This document shows, piece by piece, positions 1-9,288 of a stretch of DNA of 64,000 nucleotides. This stretch comes from Halomarina rubra. GTDB taxonomy: Archaea; Halobacteriota; Halobacteria; Halobacteriales; Haloarculaceae. A model generated the notes under the pieces. It worked only from the letters and a program-made list of their open reading frames with translations. It had not been told where the DNA came from and searched no databases. Position 1 is the stretch's first letter, and each line of letters opens with the position of its first letter. The position numbers and the translations under genes were made by a program. The DNA lies in contig NZ_JALXFV010000008.1 of NCBI RefSeq assembly GCF_023699475.1, positions 939,741 to 1,003,740 on the forward strand, written 5' to 3'.

Positions 1-175
1 GTGCCAGCAGCCAGACACGGTTGGTGTCGCGCATAGCCAGTGGTCGTGGCCCGACCACCTCACCGTACCGACGCCAGCAACATCTTCTGTCACCGCGAGC
101 ACTCGTCGCCGCGACCGACCAGGCGGTGACCGCTGGACCGCAGGACGCAAGCCCTCCGAGCGTCCACGAGCCACC

Positions 176-2398
176 ATGCTCGGTTCGCTCGCCCAGTCGC
201 TCCGCGCGGAGGCCCGCCGCACCGACGAGCGACGGTGCTGCTGCCTCGCGGGCGACGCCGACCCCGAGACGGCGCTCCGGGAGGTGCTCGACGCGGCCGA
301 TCTCGCGACCGACGCGGTCCTCGTCGGCCACCGCGACCTCGTGGACCTGCCCCGTCACGAACCCCGACAGGCCGGCGCGTTGCTCGGGACCACTCACGAC
401 TGCGTCGTCGTCGACCTCCGCGACGAGTGCCGGCCCAACGCGCTCGGACGGTCGGTCGGGGCCGTCGACGGCGGCGGCCTCCTCGTCGTCGTGACGCCGC
501 CGCTCGACGCGTGGCCAACGCGCCGCGACCGCTTCGACGAGACGCTCGCCGTCCCGCCGAACGTACTCGCCGACGTCGCCGGGAACTTCCGACGGCGACT
601 CGCCGCACTCCTGCGCGTCCACCGGGGCATCGCCGTCGTCGACCTCGACTCGTGGACCGTCGAACGCGACGGACTGACCGACCCCGCACCGGTACGGCCC
701 CGTCCGGACCCTACCCCGCCCGCCCGTCACGCCTTCCCCCGCGTCGCCTACGACACGTGTCTCACCGACGACCAGGTCGCGGCCGTCCACGCCTTCGAGG
801 CGCTCCGCGACCCCGACGCGGCGGTCGTCTGCACGGCCGATCGCGGCCGTGGGAAGTCGAGTGCCGCGGGCCTCGCCGCCGGGTCGCTCGCCGCCGCAGG
901 ACGGGACGTGCTCGTCACCGCGGGCGACCGCCGCGGAGCGACCGAACTGTTCGCTCGCGCTCGTGCGGTGCTCGACGAACTCGGTGTCCTCCTCGGCGAC
1001 GGGGGCACCGACACCCTCCGTGCGGTCGACGGTGGCCGCGTCCGGTTCGCCGCTCCCGCCGACGCCGTCGAACTGCCGGCCGACCCGGACGTGGTGTTCG
1101 TCGACGAGGCGGCCGGCCTCCCCGTCGGGTTGCTCGCGTCGTTCCTCGGTCGCGTCCCGGTCGGGTACGCGACGACGCTCCACGGTTATGAGGGGGCGGG
1201 CCGTGGGTTCGCCGTCCGTTTCCGCGAGCGCCTGACCGACGGCGACGCCGACGTGACCGAGGTGACGATGACCGACCCCATCCGCTACGCGGCGAGCGAC
1301 CCCGTCGAACCGTGGGCGTTCCGCGCGCTCCTCCTCGACGCCAACCCCCCGGTCGAACCGCTGGTCGTCGATGCGACGCCGGACACCGTCGAGTACGTCG
1401 CCCCCTCACCCGAGGACCTGCTCGCCGACGAACACCTGCTCCGCGAGGCGTTCGGACTGCTGGTTCTGGCTCACTACAAGACCGAACCAGACGACCTCGC
1501 ACGCCTGCTCGACGCACCGAACCTCACGACGCACCTGCTGACTCACGACGGTCACGTCGTCGCCGTCGCCCTGGTCGCCCGCGAGGGCGGTCTCGACGCC
1601 GCGACCTGTGCCGAGGTGTACCGAGAGGGGCGCGTACAGGGCAACATGCTCCCGGACCTCATGACCGGCCAGTTGCGCGACCCCGACGCGGCGCGGCCGG
1701 TCGGCCGACGGGTCGTCCGCATCGCCGTCCACCCGCAGGTCCAGTCCCGAAAGCTGGGTAGTCGGTTGCTCGCCGCGTTACACGACGAGTTCGACGACGC
1801 CGACTGGTTCGGAACGAGTTTCGGGGCGACCCCGCGCCTGCTGGAGTTCTGGCAGGCCAACGGCTACCGACCGGTCCACCTCTCGGCGACCCGCAACGCG
1901 ACCAGCGGCGAACACTCCGCGGCGCTCCTGTGCGGTGACTCGCCGCTGGTCGACCGCCACACGCGCTGGTTCCGCGAGCGTGTGGGAGACGTGCTGGCCG
2001 ACACGCTCCGCGACGTGGACGTCGACGTCGTTCGCCGGACGCTCGCCGGGACGGCCCACGACCCGCCCGACCTGACCGCCCGCGAGTGGCGACTGGTCGC
2101 GGCCGCGGCGTACGGCCCGGGGCAGTTCGACATGCACCCGGGGCCGTTCCGCCGACTGGCACTCGCCGCGCTCACCGCTCCCGACGGCGTGAGCGACGCG
2201 GACGGCGACCCGTCGGACGCGCGCGAACGCCTCCTCGTCCGACGGGTGTTGCAGTGTCACGACTGGGAGACGGTCGCCGACGACCTGGGCTACTACACCG
2301 CCAGTGGCGCGCGACGGGAACTCGGCCGCACGTTGCAGACGCTCGTCGAACGCTACGGTACTAAGGCCGCGGCCGACGAACGCGACCGGTATGGTTGA
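176..2398 (+). CDS. tmcA: tRNA(Met) cytidine acetyltransferase TmcA
   Basis: This 740-residue protein has the TmcA layout: an N-terminal domain, a RecD-like P-loop ATPase and a GNAT acetyltransferase, followed by a C-terminal tRNA-binding tail. The Walker A motif ADRGRGKSS lies near residue 220, the Walker B VFVDEAA near 307, and the GNAT acetyl-CoA loop (VRIAVHPQVQSRKLGSRL) near 514. The family makes N4-acetylcytidine in RNA at the expense of ATP; in archaea it also modifies other RNAs. The start MLGSLAQSLRAEARRT matches the usual haloarchaeal N terminus. The next gene begins inside the last codons (ATGGTTGA), so the two are probably cotranscribed. Confidence 0.93.
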   Translation: MLGSLAQSLRAEARRTDERRCCCLAGDADPETALREVLDAADLATDAVLVGHRDLVDLPRHEPRQAGALLGTTHDCVVVDLRDECRPNALGRSVGAVDGGGLLVVVTPPLDAWPTRRDRFDETLAVPPNVLADVAGNFRRRLAALLRVHRGIAVVDLDSWTVERDGLTDPAPVRPRPDPTPPARHAFPRVAYDTCLTDDQVAAVHAFEALRDPDAAVVCTADRGRGKSSAAGLAAGSLAAAGRDVLVTAGDRRGATELFARARAVLDELGVLLGDGGTDTLRAVDGGRVRFAAPADAVELPADPDVVFVDEAAGLPVGLLASFLGRVPVGYATTLHGYEGAGRGFAVRFRERLTDGDADVTEVTMTDPIRYAASDPVEPWAFRALLLDANPPVEPLVVDATPDTVEYVAPSPEDLLADEHLLREAFGLLVLAHYKTEPDDLARLLDAPNLTTHLLTHDGHVVAVALVAREGGLDAATCAEVYREGRVQGNMLPDLMTGQLRDPDAARPVGRRVVRIAVHPQVQSRKLGSRLLAALHDEFDDADWFGTSFGATPRLLEFWQANGYRPVHLSATRNATSGEHSAALLCGDSPLVDRHTRWFRERVGDVLADTLRDVDVDVVRRTLAGTAHDPPDLTAREWRLVAAAAYGPGQFDMHPGPFRRLALAALTAPDGVSDADGDPSDARERLLVRRVLQCHDWETVADDLGYYTASGARRELGRTLQTLVERYGTKAAADERDRYG

Positions 2399-2873
2399 AC
2401 CGCTCGGCTGGGTCGCCATCGCGTTGTTGGCGCTCGCCGTCGTCGGTGCGGTCGTGCCGCTGTTGCCGGGGGCGCTCCTCTCGCTCGCGGGCATCCTGCT
2501 GTACTGGTTCTCGACGGGGTACGCCGAACCGTCGACGACCGTCCTCGTCGTGCTGTCGGCCGTCGCGCTGGGGACCGCCGCCCTGGACTACTTCGGCGGC
2601 GCGCTCGCGGCGCGAGTGGGTGGCGCGTCACTGCTGAGCACCGCCCTCGCGTCGCTGGTCGGTCTCGCCATGCTGTTCCTGACCGGACCGGTCGGTCTCA
2701 TCCTCGGCGTCACGGTGACGGTGTTCGTCGTCGAGTACGTCCGGAACCGGGACGTGCGGACGAGCGCCCGGACGACGCTGTACGCCGCTGCGGGCGTCCT
2801 CGCGTCGACGGTCGTCCAGGTGTTGACGACGCTCTCGCTGCTGGTCGCGATGCTCGTCGTCGTCTTCGGCTAG
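2391..2873 (+). CDS. DUF456-family membrane protein
   Basis: A 160-residue, almost wholly hydrophobic protein with four to five membrane helices. The GAVVPLLPGALLSLAGILLY segment and the paired glycine-rich hydrophobic blocks are typical of the DUF456 family, small integral membrane proteins of unknown role. The ATG at 2391 overlaps the tmcA stop by 8 bases, and longer upstream starts would extend into tmcA with an arginine-rich, implausible sequence. Function is unknown; the coupling to tmcA is positional only. Confidence 0.8.
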   Translation: MVEPLGWVAIALLALAVVGAVVPLLPGALLSLAGILLYWFSTGYAEPSTTVLVVLSAVALGTAALDYFGGALAARVGGASLLSTALASLVGLAMLFLTGPVGLILGVTVTVFVVEYVRNRDVRTSARTTLYAAAGVLASTVVQVLTTLSLLVAMLVVVFG

Positions 2874-3067
2874 GGCGAACGGGCGACGGACGAGACGTGA
2901 ATCACGGAGGCGGGGTCGTCGCACGGTGTGGGTCGCTCTCGACCCCGAATTCGCCTCCGACGGAAGTCAGGTCACGGACCGTGCTGGACGGACTCTGGTA
3001 TAAGAACGTTCGCCGGAGAGTGAAACTGAACGCGTCGGTGGCGCGAACCGCCGACCGAATCTCCCCG

Positions 3068-4807
3068 TTACGGATGAGTGTAGTACGCGACGTGCTCTTC
3101 GGTCGCGTCCTCGGGAACGGAGTCGACGCGTGCGAACCCGACGCGCTCGAACTGCACGACGTCGTCGGGTGCGTACTCGTGGAACCCGGGTTCGGCGTGG
3201 CCACTCACGTCGCCGTCCATCGTCCGGAGCGTGACGGGGACGCTCTCGGCGGCGGGCACCCAGTGGATGACCTGTACGCCCTCCTCGCGGACGGCGTCGA
3301 TGTCGTCGTCGGTGTACTCGAAGAACGCCTCGCCGTCGACCGGGTCCTCGTAGCGAACACAGCCGTAGCCCTTCAGCCAGACGCGCTCGCCGACGTCGGG
3401 AACGTCCTCCAGTTCGACCAGTACGGCGTCGGAGACGGGGATGTCGCGTCGGCCCCGGTCCTCGTGGTCGGGGTGGAGCGGCGGGTGGGCGGCGTCGGGG
3501 CCACCTTCGACCGCGACGTCCGCGCCGTCGCGAACGAGGAAGCGACGGTCCGACTCGTCGTCGACGAGTTCGCGGTTCTTCGCGTAGACGTTCGACATCG
3601 CGAGGTCCACGTCGCTCGTGGAGGTCCCGAGTTCGACGATGGCGTCGACGACGGCCTCGCCCCGAATCCCACGTCGCTCGACGCTGGCGAGAGTGGGCGC
3701 GCGTGGGTCGTCCCAGCCGTCGAGGTCCCCCGACTCCACGAGCGACTTGATGGTCGACGTACTCATCTTCACGTCGTAGGCGTCGATCTGGATGTGCCCC
3801 CAGTGGACGACCTCGGGGTACTCCCAGCCGAAGTAGTCGTAGACGAACCGCTGGCGCTTCGCGGAGTCCTGAAGGTCGATGCCACGGATGATGTGGGTGA
3901 CGCCCGTCAGGTGGTCGTCGACACCGCTCTGGAAGTCGAGCATCGGCCACGCGCGGTACTCCGCCGCTTCCTCGCGCGGGTGGGGTGTGTCTATCATTCG
4001 GAAGGCGACGAAGTCTCGCAGCGCGGGGTTCTTGTGCTCGATGTCGGTCCGAACACGCAGGACCATCTCGCCGCTCGAATACTCGCCGGCGACCATCGCC
4101 TCGAACTCCTCGCCGACGGTCTCGACGTCCTTCTCGCGGTGGGGACACGCTTCGCCGGAGTTCTTCATGTCCGAGAACGCGCCGGCCTCACACGAACAGG
4201 TGTACGCGCCACCGAGGTCGATGAGTTCGCGGGCGTGGCCGTAGTACGTCTCGACGCGGTCGCTCGCGCGGACGACCTCGTCGGGTTCGAACCCGAGGTA
4301 GTCGATGGCGTCGAGGATGGCGTCGTAGGCGTCGAGGTCCGGGCGCTTCGTCTCGGGGTCGGTGTCGTCGAACCGACAGAGCATCCAGCCGTCGTACAGC
4401 TCTTTGTACGTCCCGATGACGGCGGGCATCCGGGCGTTGCCGAGGTGCCACGGGCCGTTGGGGTTCGGTGCGAGGCGCATCCGAATCTCGTCGTACTCCT
4501 CGGCGTTCGGGAGGTCCGGGAGCACCTGGTCGTCGTCCTCGTCGTCGGCGTCCAACTCGGCGACCGCCTCGGGGTCGAGCTCTTCGAGCCGTTCGCGCTT
4601 CTCCGCGTTCGAGAACCCGTTGACCCGTCCGACGACGGGGGCGACGACGCCCGCTATCTGGTCGCCGTGCTCCCGGAACTCGGGGTTCTCGCCCATCAGC
4701 GGCCCCATGATGGCACCGACCTGTGCGTCGGAGTCGTGTTTGAGCGCGTTGAACAGCGCGTTGACCTCCGCTTCGCGCTCGACGCGCTCGCGAATCTCGT
4801 CGTCCAT
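3068..4807 (-). CDS. gltX: glutamate--tRNA ligase (archaeal type)
   Basis: A 579-residue archaeal class I glutamyl-tRNA synthetase, which charges tRNA-Glu for translation. Haloarchaea usually use a non-discriminating enzyme together with Glu-tRNA amidotransferase. The HIGH-type motif appears as PNGPWHLGNARMP (HLGN at 121-124) and the KMSKS-type loop as KMSTS near 346. An acidic linker (about 84-95) and a C-terminal beta-barrel anticodon-binding region follow the family plan. The ATG at 4807 (MDDEIRERVE) is chosen because the preceding in-frame segment overlaps the divergent promoter and does not resemble GluRS. Confidence 0.95.
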   Translation of the reverse strand: MDDEIRERVEREAEVNALFNALKHDSDAQVGAIMGPLMGENPEFREHGDQIAGVVAPVVGRVNGFSNAEKRERLEELDPEAVAELDADDEDDDQVLPDLPNAEEYDEIRMRLAPNPNGPWHLGNARMPAVIGTYKELYDGWMLCRFDDTDPETKRPDLDAYDAILDAIDYLGFEPDEVVRASDRVETYYGHARELIDLGGAYTCSCEAGAFSDMKNSGEACPHREKDVETVGEEFEAMVAGEYSSGEMVLRVRTDIEHKNPALRDFVAFRMIDTPHPREEAAEYRAWPMLDFQSGVDDHLTGVTHIIRGIDLQDSAKRQRFVYDYFGWEYPEVVHWGHIQIDAYDVKMSTSTIKSLVESGDLDGWDDPRAPTLASVERRGIRGEAVVDAIVELGTSTSDVDLAMSNVYAKNRELVDDESDRRFLVRDGADVAVEGGPDAAHPPLHPDHEDRGRRDIPVSDAVLVELEDVPDVGERVWLKGYGCVRYEDPVDGEAFFEYTDDDIDAVREEGVQVIHWVPAAESVPVTLRTMDGDVSGHAEPGFHEYAPDDVVQFERVGFARVDSVPEDATEEHVAYYTHP

Positions 4808-4898
4808 TACGCCGGGGTTACCGCTTGCGGGTGAAAACTGCGTGGGATTCGTCCGTTCGGTCCGTCCCATCGAACCTGTCGGCCGGAGCGAACTAGTA

Positions 4899-4910
4899 GA
4901 AAAGTATTTT
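4899..4910 (+). promoter_or_regulatory. TATA-type promoter of the pilin-like gene
   Basis: An AT-rich island (core AAAGTATTTT) sits about 25-35 bp before the ATG at 4935. This is the spacing expected of a haloarchaeal leaderless or near-leaderless promoter. It lies between the divergent gltX and pilin-like genes. Confidence 0.5.
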
Positions 4911-4934
4911 GGCCGTACGTTGATGAAAACAACT

Positions 4935-6017
4935 ATGTCCCCACATCGGAACGAACGCGCCGTCGCCCCCGTCGTCGGCGTCGTCCTCGTCGTCGCCATC
5001 GTCGTCCTGCTCGCGACGGCGGCCTCCGTGATGCTACTCGGGTTCGGTGACTACCTCCAGGAGCCGTCGCCGCTGGTCGCCAGCGGGGAGTCGATACAGG
5101 TGACCCTCGAAGACAACCAGACCGACCACACGCTCCGCGTCCGGCACGTCTCCGGGATGTCCGTCGACGCGGACGCGCTCGACGTCCTCGTCACCTCCGG
5201 GAGCGCCTCCCACCGGTACCCCTTCCCGGTCGGGAACTCCTCGGCGCTCGCCGACGGCACGTGGGACGCGGGCGAGCAGGTCGCCGTCGACCTGAACGCC
5301 TCGCAGGTGTGTCAGGGCGGCGGCGACACCGCCCGAGTGTCGCTCGTCTACAGTACCGGCGACTCGGGGAGTCTCATCAGCCAGCAGACGGTTCCCATCG
5401 AACGCGGCCAGTTCCTCATCAACGGCTCGAACGTCCAACCGACGACCAGTTACACCGCCAACGTCACGTTCGTCGGAACGGGGTGGTCCAGTCCGTCCGT
5501 CGACCCACCCGTCGACGTGAGCGTCGAAGTCGGAGGGGCGACTGCCTACCAGTGGACCGACCAGACCGACACCGACGAGACGGTGGGGTCGTTCGACGTG
5601 ACCGAGCAGACGGAAGGTACGGGGCTGTCCATCACGGCGAAAGGAGCGTACTCGTTCGACTACGACGAGTGGGACTGGCGCTACCGCACCATCAGTTCGA
5701 CCGAGAACTCCACTCACATGCGCGTCCTCCGCGACGGTGACGACGTCCCGCAGTACGAGACCGACTCCGACCAACAGTCCGTGGCGGAGTACCTCGGCCC
5801 CTACGTCGAGGACGGGGAGATATCGCTACAGGACAACCAGGCCATCTTCCTGTTCGACTTCAACACCGACGAACCGGTCAGCAGTTCGCGCGTGGAGTTC
5901 CAGGACGCGGTCGTGCTCGTCTCTTTCTTCACCGAACACGAACACGTGAGCGTCCACCAGACGGTCCGAGGAGAGAACGTCGTCGTCTGCCCGGCCGCGA
6001 CGACCGGCGGCGACTGA
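4935..6017 (+). CDS. archaeal type IV pilin-like secreted protein
   Basis: A 360-residue protein with a class III (type IV pilin) leader. The short basic start SPHRNERAVAPVVGVV is followed by one hydrophobic helix (about residues 9-35), the hallmark of the archaeal pilin N-terminal domain cleaved by the prepilin peptidase PibD. The rest is acidic, beta-rich and extracellular, with several N-x-S/T sequons. It is much longer than ordinary adhesion pilins (about 130-160 residues), so it may be a large surface or minor pilin-like protein. A start at 4923 would add MKTT and is equally possible. Confidence 0.75.
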   Translation: MSPHRNERAVAPVVGVVLVVAIVVLLATAASVMLLGFGDYLQEPSPLVASGESIQVTLEDNQTDHTLRVRHVSGMSVDADALDVLVTSGSASHRYPFPVGNSSALADGTWDAGEQVAVDLNASQVCQGGGDTARVSLVYSTGDSGSLISQQTVPIERGQFLINGSNVQPTTSYTANVTFVGTGWSSPSVDPPVDVSVEVGGATAYQWTDQTDTDETVGSFDVTEQTEGTGLSITAKGAYSFDYDEWDWRYRTISSTENSTHMRVLRDGDDVPQYETDSDQQSVAEYLGPYVEDGEISLQDNQAIFLFDFNTDEPVSSSRVEFQDAVVLVSFFTEHEHVSVHQTVRGENVVVCPAATTGGD

Positions 6018-6028
6018 GAAGGTCGCAG

Positions 6029-6319
6029 TTACGCGGTCGCTTCCTGGTCCGGTTCCTTCATGCGCTCGACGATGTCGTTGATGAGGATGATGTCGCCGAC
6101 CGACCGGACCCACCGGTAGGGGATGATGACGCCGCGAGCGCCCCGCACACGGTCGTCGAACAGGCCGGTGTTGAGGTCGGCGAGCGCGAGGCCGGTCACC
6201 TGCTCGGTGTCGAGGTCGAGGCGGAGGTCCTCGACCTGGCCGATGAACACGCCGTTGTTCGAGTACACTTCCCGCCCGACGAGCGTCGTGATCTCTTGAG
6301 GTCCCGCGTCTGCGTCCAT
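6029..6319 (-). CDS. PRC-barrel domain protein, CdpB-like
   Basis: A 96-residue protein that is essentially one PRC-barrel domain (LVGREVYSNNGVFIGQVEDL ... IIPYRWVRSVGDIILI). Haloarchaea carry several such small proteins. Two of them, CdpB1 and CdpB2 of Haloferax, link SepF in the FtsZ-based cell-division ring. Size and sequence style fit that group, but paralogues cannot be separated by eye and no division gene adjoins it. RNA-processing or photosynthesis-type PRC roles are less likely. It faces the upstream pilin-like gene with an 11-bp gap. Confidence 0.7.
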   Translation of the reverse strand: MDADAGPQEITTLVGREVYSNNGVFIGQVEDLRLDLDTEQVTGLALADLNTGLFDDRVRGARGVIIPYRWVRSVGDIILINDIVERMKEPDQEATA

Positions 6320-6369
6320 ACCGTCGCGGTGGGTCGGGGGGGTAATAACAGTTGACGGAGCGTCTGACG

Positions 6370-7143
6370 CTACGGTGACGGCAGTCTCTCGGCGTCACGC
6401 CAGCGCCGGCCGATGTACGACTCCGCCCACGCCACCGCCCGTGGCGCGTCGTTGGTGATCAACCCCTGGAGTCCGTCCGGCCCGTAGACGGTGAGGGACG
6501 CGACCCGCTCGCCGTCGCACTCGTGAATCTTCACGCTGCACGGCAGGGAGCCACCGATCTCGCGGACCTCGACGTGGTCGTGTTCGAACACCGGGTCGCC
6601 CGCCAGACCGTACGTCGTGACCAACTCCTGGAGGACGGGCGTCGGAAAACCGAGTTCGACGGTCGTGCCGGCATCGATCGCGCTCCGGTAGTTCTCGACG
6701 TACTGGCCCGACACCGCGCTGATGAGACCACGGACGTGGTCGGCCCACGAGAGGAGTTCGGCGTTACGTTCGACCGGCCGGTGAGGGGCGACCGGAGAGG
6801 GCGTGACGACGGCGGCCCCCGCGAAGAACGACGGCGGTATCGACGCGTCCCGTGGCAGGACCGACAGCACGTCGAGGGCCCCCCGAAGCCCCGTGACCTG
6901 GTCGTCGATTCGGTCGAGGGTCTCGAGTGCGAGGCGACCCGCCAGCGTGGTCCGGAACCCGCCGTCGGTCCGCTCGACGAGGTCGTGGGCGGTCAACTCG
7001 CGAACCGCCCGGTCGACGGTCGACCGGGAGACGTCGAGTCGTTCGACGACGGTCGGTTTCGGCGTCGGACCCGTATTTAATTCGCGTATGACCGGCGCTC
7101 GTCGACGGAGGAGGTCGAAGAACGCCGACCGAGTCTCATCCAT
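6370..7143 (-). CDS. winged-helix transcriptional regulator
   Basis: A 257-residue regulator with an N-terminal winged helix (about 20-80: PTVVERLDVSRSTVDRAVRE is the recognition helix). It is followed by a haloarchaeal C-terminal effector-like domain ending in YIGRRWRDAERL. Such HTH proteins form a large haloarchaeal family with mostly unknown ligands. The ATG at 7143 (MDETRSAFFDLLRRR) is preferred over an 18-residue longer start because it gives the standard N terminus. An AT-rich promoter-like stretch lies about 70 bp upstream. Target genes are unknown. Confidence 0.78.
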   Translation of the reverse strand: MDETRSAFFDLLRRRAPVIRELNTGPTPKPTVVERLDVSRSTVDRAVRELTAHDLVERTDGGFRTTLAGRLALETLDRIDDQVTGLRGALDVLSVLPRDASIPPSFFAGAAVVTPSPVAPHRPVERNAELLSWADHVRGLISAVSGQYVENYRSAIDAGTTVELGFPTPVLQELVTTYGLAGDPVFEHDHVEVREIGGSLPCSVKIHECDGERVASLTVYGPDGLQGLITNDAPRAVAWAESYIGRRWRDAERLPSP

Positions 7144-7485
7144 CGGTTTTGCTCCTTTCCCGACACGTATCAATCCTCTGCTCCGAGCCGGACACACATA
7201 AAGTTGCGATAATTATAAGTACAATTGTCCAGCCGGTGCGTATCCCCCCGATGGGTGAACTGATAACGTCTGCCTCCGTACCCTCTCTCGCCGGACGCCT
7301 CTGACATGCCCGGCACCGCGCGTCGCCCGACGCGCACCGACGCCGGCTCGCCCGAACCGGCGCTGGGGGAACCTGCCCGTTCCCCCGTTTTCCGAGCGAC
7401 CGACCGACCAGCGACCGGGTCGGTCGTGCGTCGTGCGGACACAGCGACGGGAGAGCTAAACGACCTGGCGACCGTACTCACATCC
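7144..7485. other. intergenic region between divergent regulator and thioredoxin genes
   Basis: No convincing gene is seen in this 342-bp stretch. It holds one sharp AT-rich island at about 7198-7225 (core GATAATTATAAGTACAATTG), the likely core promoter of the leftward regulator. Near 7453-7460 (AGAGCTAAAC) a weaker TATA-like element lies about 30 bp before the thioredoxin ATG. An open frame from 7306 in phase with thioredoxin has arginine/proline-rich, non-conserved composition and is treated as upstream noise. Confidence 0.5.
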
Positions 7486-7893
7486 ATGACCGACGAGGAG
7501 CGCGACGCGATTCGCGACCGAAAACGAGAGGAGTTGCTGTCGAGAGCCGACGAGACCACCGATTCGACGGACCGGCCGACCGAACCCATCCACGTCGGCG
7601 GGACGACGAGCCTCGACGACGTGCTGGGCGAGTACCCGCTAGTCCTCGTCGACTACCACGCGGAGTGGTGTGGACCCTGCAAGATGCTAGAACCCACGGT
7701 GAAGACACTGGCCGCCGACTCGCCGGCCGTCGTCGCGAAGGTCGACATCGACGAGAACCAACTGCTCGCCCAGCAGAAGGGCATCCGCGGCGTGCCGACG
7801 CTCCAGTTGTACGCCGGCGGCCAGCAGGTCGAGGAGGTCGTCGGCGTTCGCGACGAGTCGTCACTGCGGTCGCTCATCGAGCAGCACGCCTGA
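7486..7893 (+). CDS. trx: thioredoxin
   Basis: A 135-residue thioredoxin-fold protein with active site WCGPC at residues 61-65 and the conserved cis-proline loop GVPTL. It reduces protein disulfides in the cytosol. An acidic and charged N-terminal extension of about 35 residues precedes the domain, as in several haloarchaeal thioredoxins. The ATG at 7486 (MTDEERDAIRDRK) is supported by a TATA-like element about 30 bp upstream. The gene is monocistronic and converges on the subtilase gene. Confidence 0.9.
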   Translation: MTDEERDAIRDRKREELLSRADETTDSTDRPTEPIHVGGTTSLDDVLGEYPLVLVDYHAEWCGPCKMLEPTVKTLAADSPAVVAKVDIDENQLLAQQKGIRGVPTLQLYAGGQQVEEVVGVRDESSLRSLIEQHA

Positions 7894-7926
7894 AAACGGA
7901 GTTCGGTCGACGGCGTTCTCGCGCGC

Positions 7927-9288
7927 TTACAGCGCGTCGACGATGTTCAGGAAGCCGCTGCCGTAGTACTCCTTGCCCGCGACCGAGGGCACCTCGGCGG
8001 CGCGTTTGAGCGCGCTCTCGACTTGGTTGGCGCTGTAGTCGGGGTTGGCGCTCTTGACGAGAGCGGCCGCGCCGGCGACGTTCGGGGCGGCCATCGACGT
8101 GCCGGCCTTCCAGCCGTAGCCGCCGGGCACCGTCGAGAACACGAGGTCCCACGCGTATGCGGGGACGCCACCGAGCGGTTCGAGGTACTTCTCGCTGAGC
8201 TTGTAGTTGCCACCGGGTGCGCCCAGCGCCACGGCGTTGGTGCCGTAGTTGGTGTAGTTCGCGGGCGTCGTCGCCGGAGCCTCGAGGTCCTCGCCGGCGA
8301 ACGCGGCGTAGCCGAACCCGATGGGGCCGGTCGCCGAGACGGAGAGCGCCTGTGCGCCCTCGTTCGGGACGCTGATCCAGTGGCCGCCGTCGAGGGTGTA
8401 ACACGGACTGCCGTCCGGCGGGCAGTACGTCTCGCCGTTGTCGTGCTGGAGGTCGACGCTGTCGTTGCCCGCGGAGATGACGAGTAGCGTCCCCTCCTTG
8501 TTGGCGTACGTCATCGCCTTGTTGAGGAACCCGCCGTAGAAGCTCCCGAGGCCCTGCCGTGGGACGGGGTAGGCACCGAGCGAGAGGTTCGCGACGTCAC
8601 AGTTCGTTCGCGCGGCTTCGAGCACCGCGGCGACGACGATGGAGAACGCACCGTTCTGGCCGCCGTAGTTCGAGAACACCCGGAAGTCGACGAGTTCGGC
8701 GTCGGGAGCGGTTCCGACGACGCCCGTCGTGCCGTCGTTCGACGCGCCGGCGATACCAGCGACGTGAGTGCCGTGGTCGCCGCCGCCGGGGACGCCCGCG
8801 CCGCGACCGTCGCCGGTGAAGTCCTTCGACAGCGCCTCGTTGATCTCGAGGTCGGGGTGGCTCGCGTCGACACCGGAGTCGATGATGGCGATGCGTGTTC
8901 CCTCGCCCGTCGTCGTCTCGTGGGCCGTCGGCACGTCGAGCGCCTGCTTGTCCCACTGGTAGGCGTAGAACTCGTCGTCGAGGGACTCGAGGGCCGCGTC
9001 GTCGGTGACCGACTTCTGCTCGGGGTTCTCGACCTCCAGCGAGACGTCCGGTGCGAAGCTTTTGACCGCTTTGTCCGCTTCGAGCGCCGACTCGCTGGCC
9101 CGGACGACCGCGTAGCCGATCTCCGAGAGGTCGTGGACGACCTCTGCACTCGGGCTCTTGTTCCCGCTCAGTTTGACGATGAACCGGTCGTCGCTCTCGA
9201 CCGCAGTCACGGTCGAACTCGCCGCGAACATTCCGCCGAGCACAGCACCGCTCGTCTGTAAGAATCGCCGCCGGCTGTGGTCTGTCAT
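7927..9288 (-). CDS. Tat-exported subtilisin-like serine protease (halolysin type)
   Basis: A 453-residue S8-family protease. The Tat leader DHSRRRFLQTSGAVLGGMF is followed by an I9-type propeptide/inhibitor region (about 35-105). The catalytic triad is D137 (IIDSGVD), H172 (HGTHVAGIAG) and S398 (GTSMAAPNVAG). It is a secreted, folded-export protease. It is slightly shorter than classic halolysins because no C-terminal extension follows the catalytic domain, which ends at NIVDAL. The ATG at 9288 is chosen so that the twin-arginine motif lies near the N terminus. Confidence 0.92.
   Translation of the reverse strand: MTDHSRRRFLQTSGAVLGGMFAASSTVTAVESDDRFIVKLSGNKSPSAEVVHDLSEIGYAVVRASESALEADKAVKSFAPDVSLEVENPEQKSVTDDAALESLDDEFYAYQWDKQALDVPTAHETTTGEGTRIAIIDSGVDASHPDLEINEALSKDFTGDGRGAGVPGGGDHGTHVAGIAGASNDGTTGVVGTAPDAELVDFRVFSNYGGQNGAFSIVVAAVLEAARTNCDVANLSLGAYPVPRQGLGSFYGGFLNKAMTYANKEGTLLVISAGNDSVDLQHDNGETYCPPDGSPCYTLDGGHWISVPNEGAQALSVSATGPIGFGYAAFAGEDLEAPATTPANYTNYGTNAVALGAPGGNYKLSEKYLEPLGGVPAYAWDLVFSTVPGGYGWKAGTSMAAPNVAGAAALVKSANPDYSANQVESALKRAAEVPSVAGKEYYGSGFLNIVDAL

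Noticed and set aside
2897..4834. Long plus-strand open frame opposite gltX
   Set aside because: It is the antisense image of a high-GC gene. The minus-strand product has all GluRS motifs, whereas the plus-strand product has no family features.
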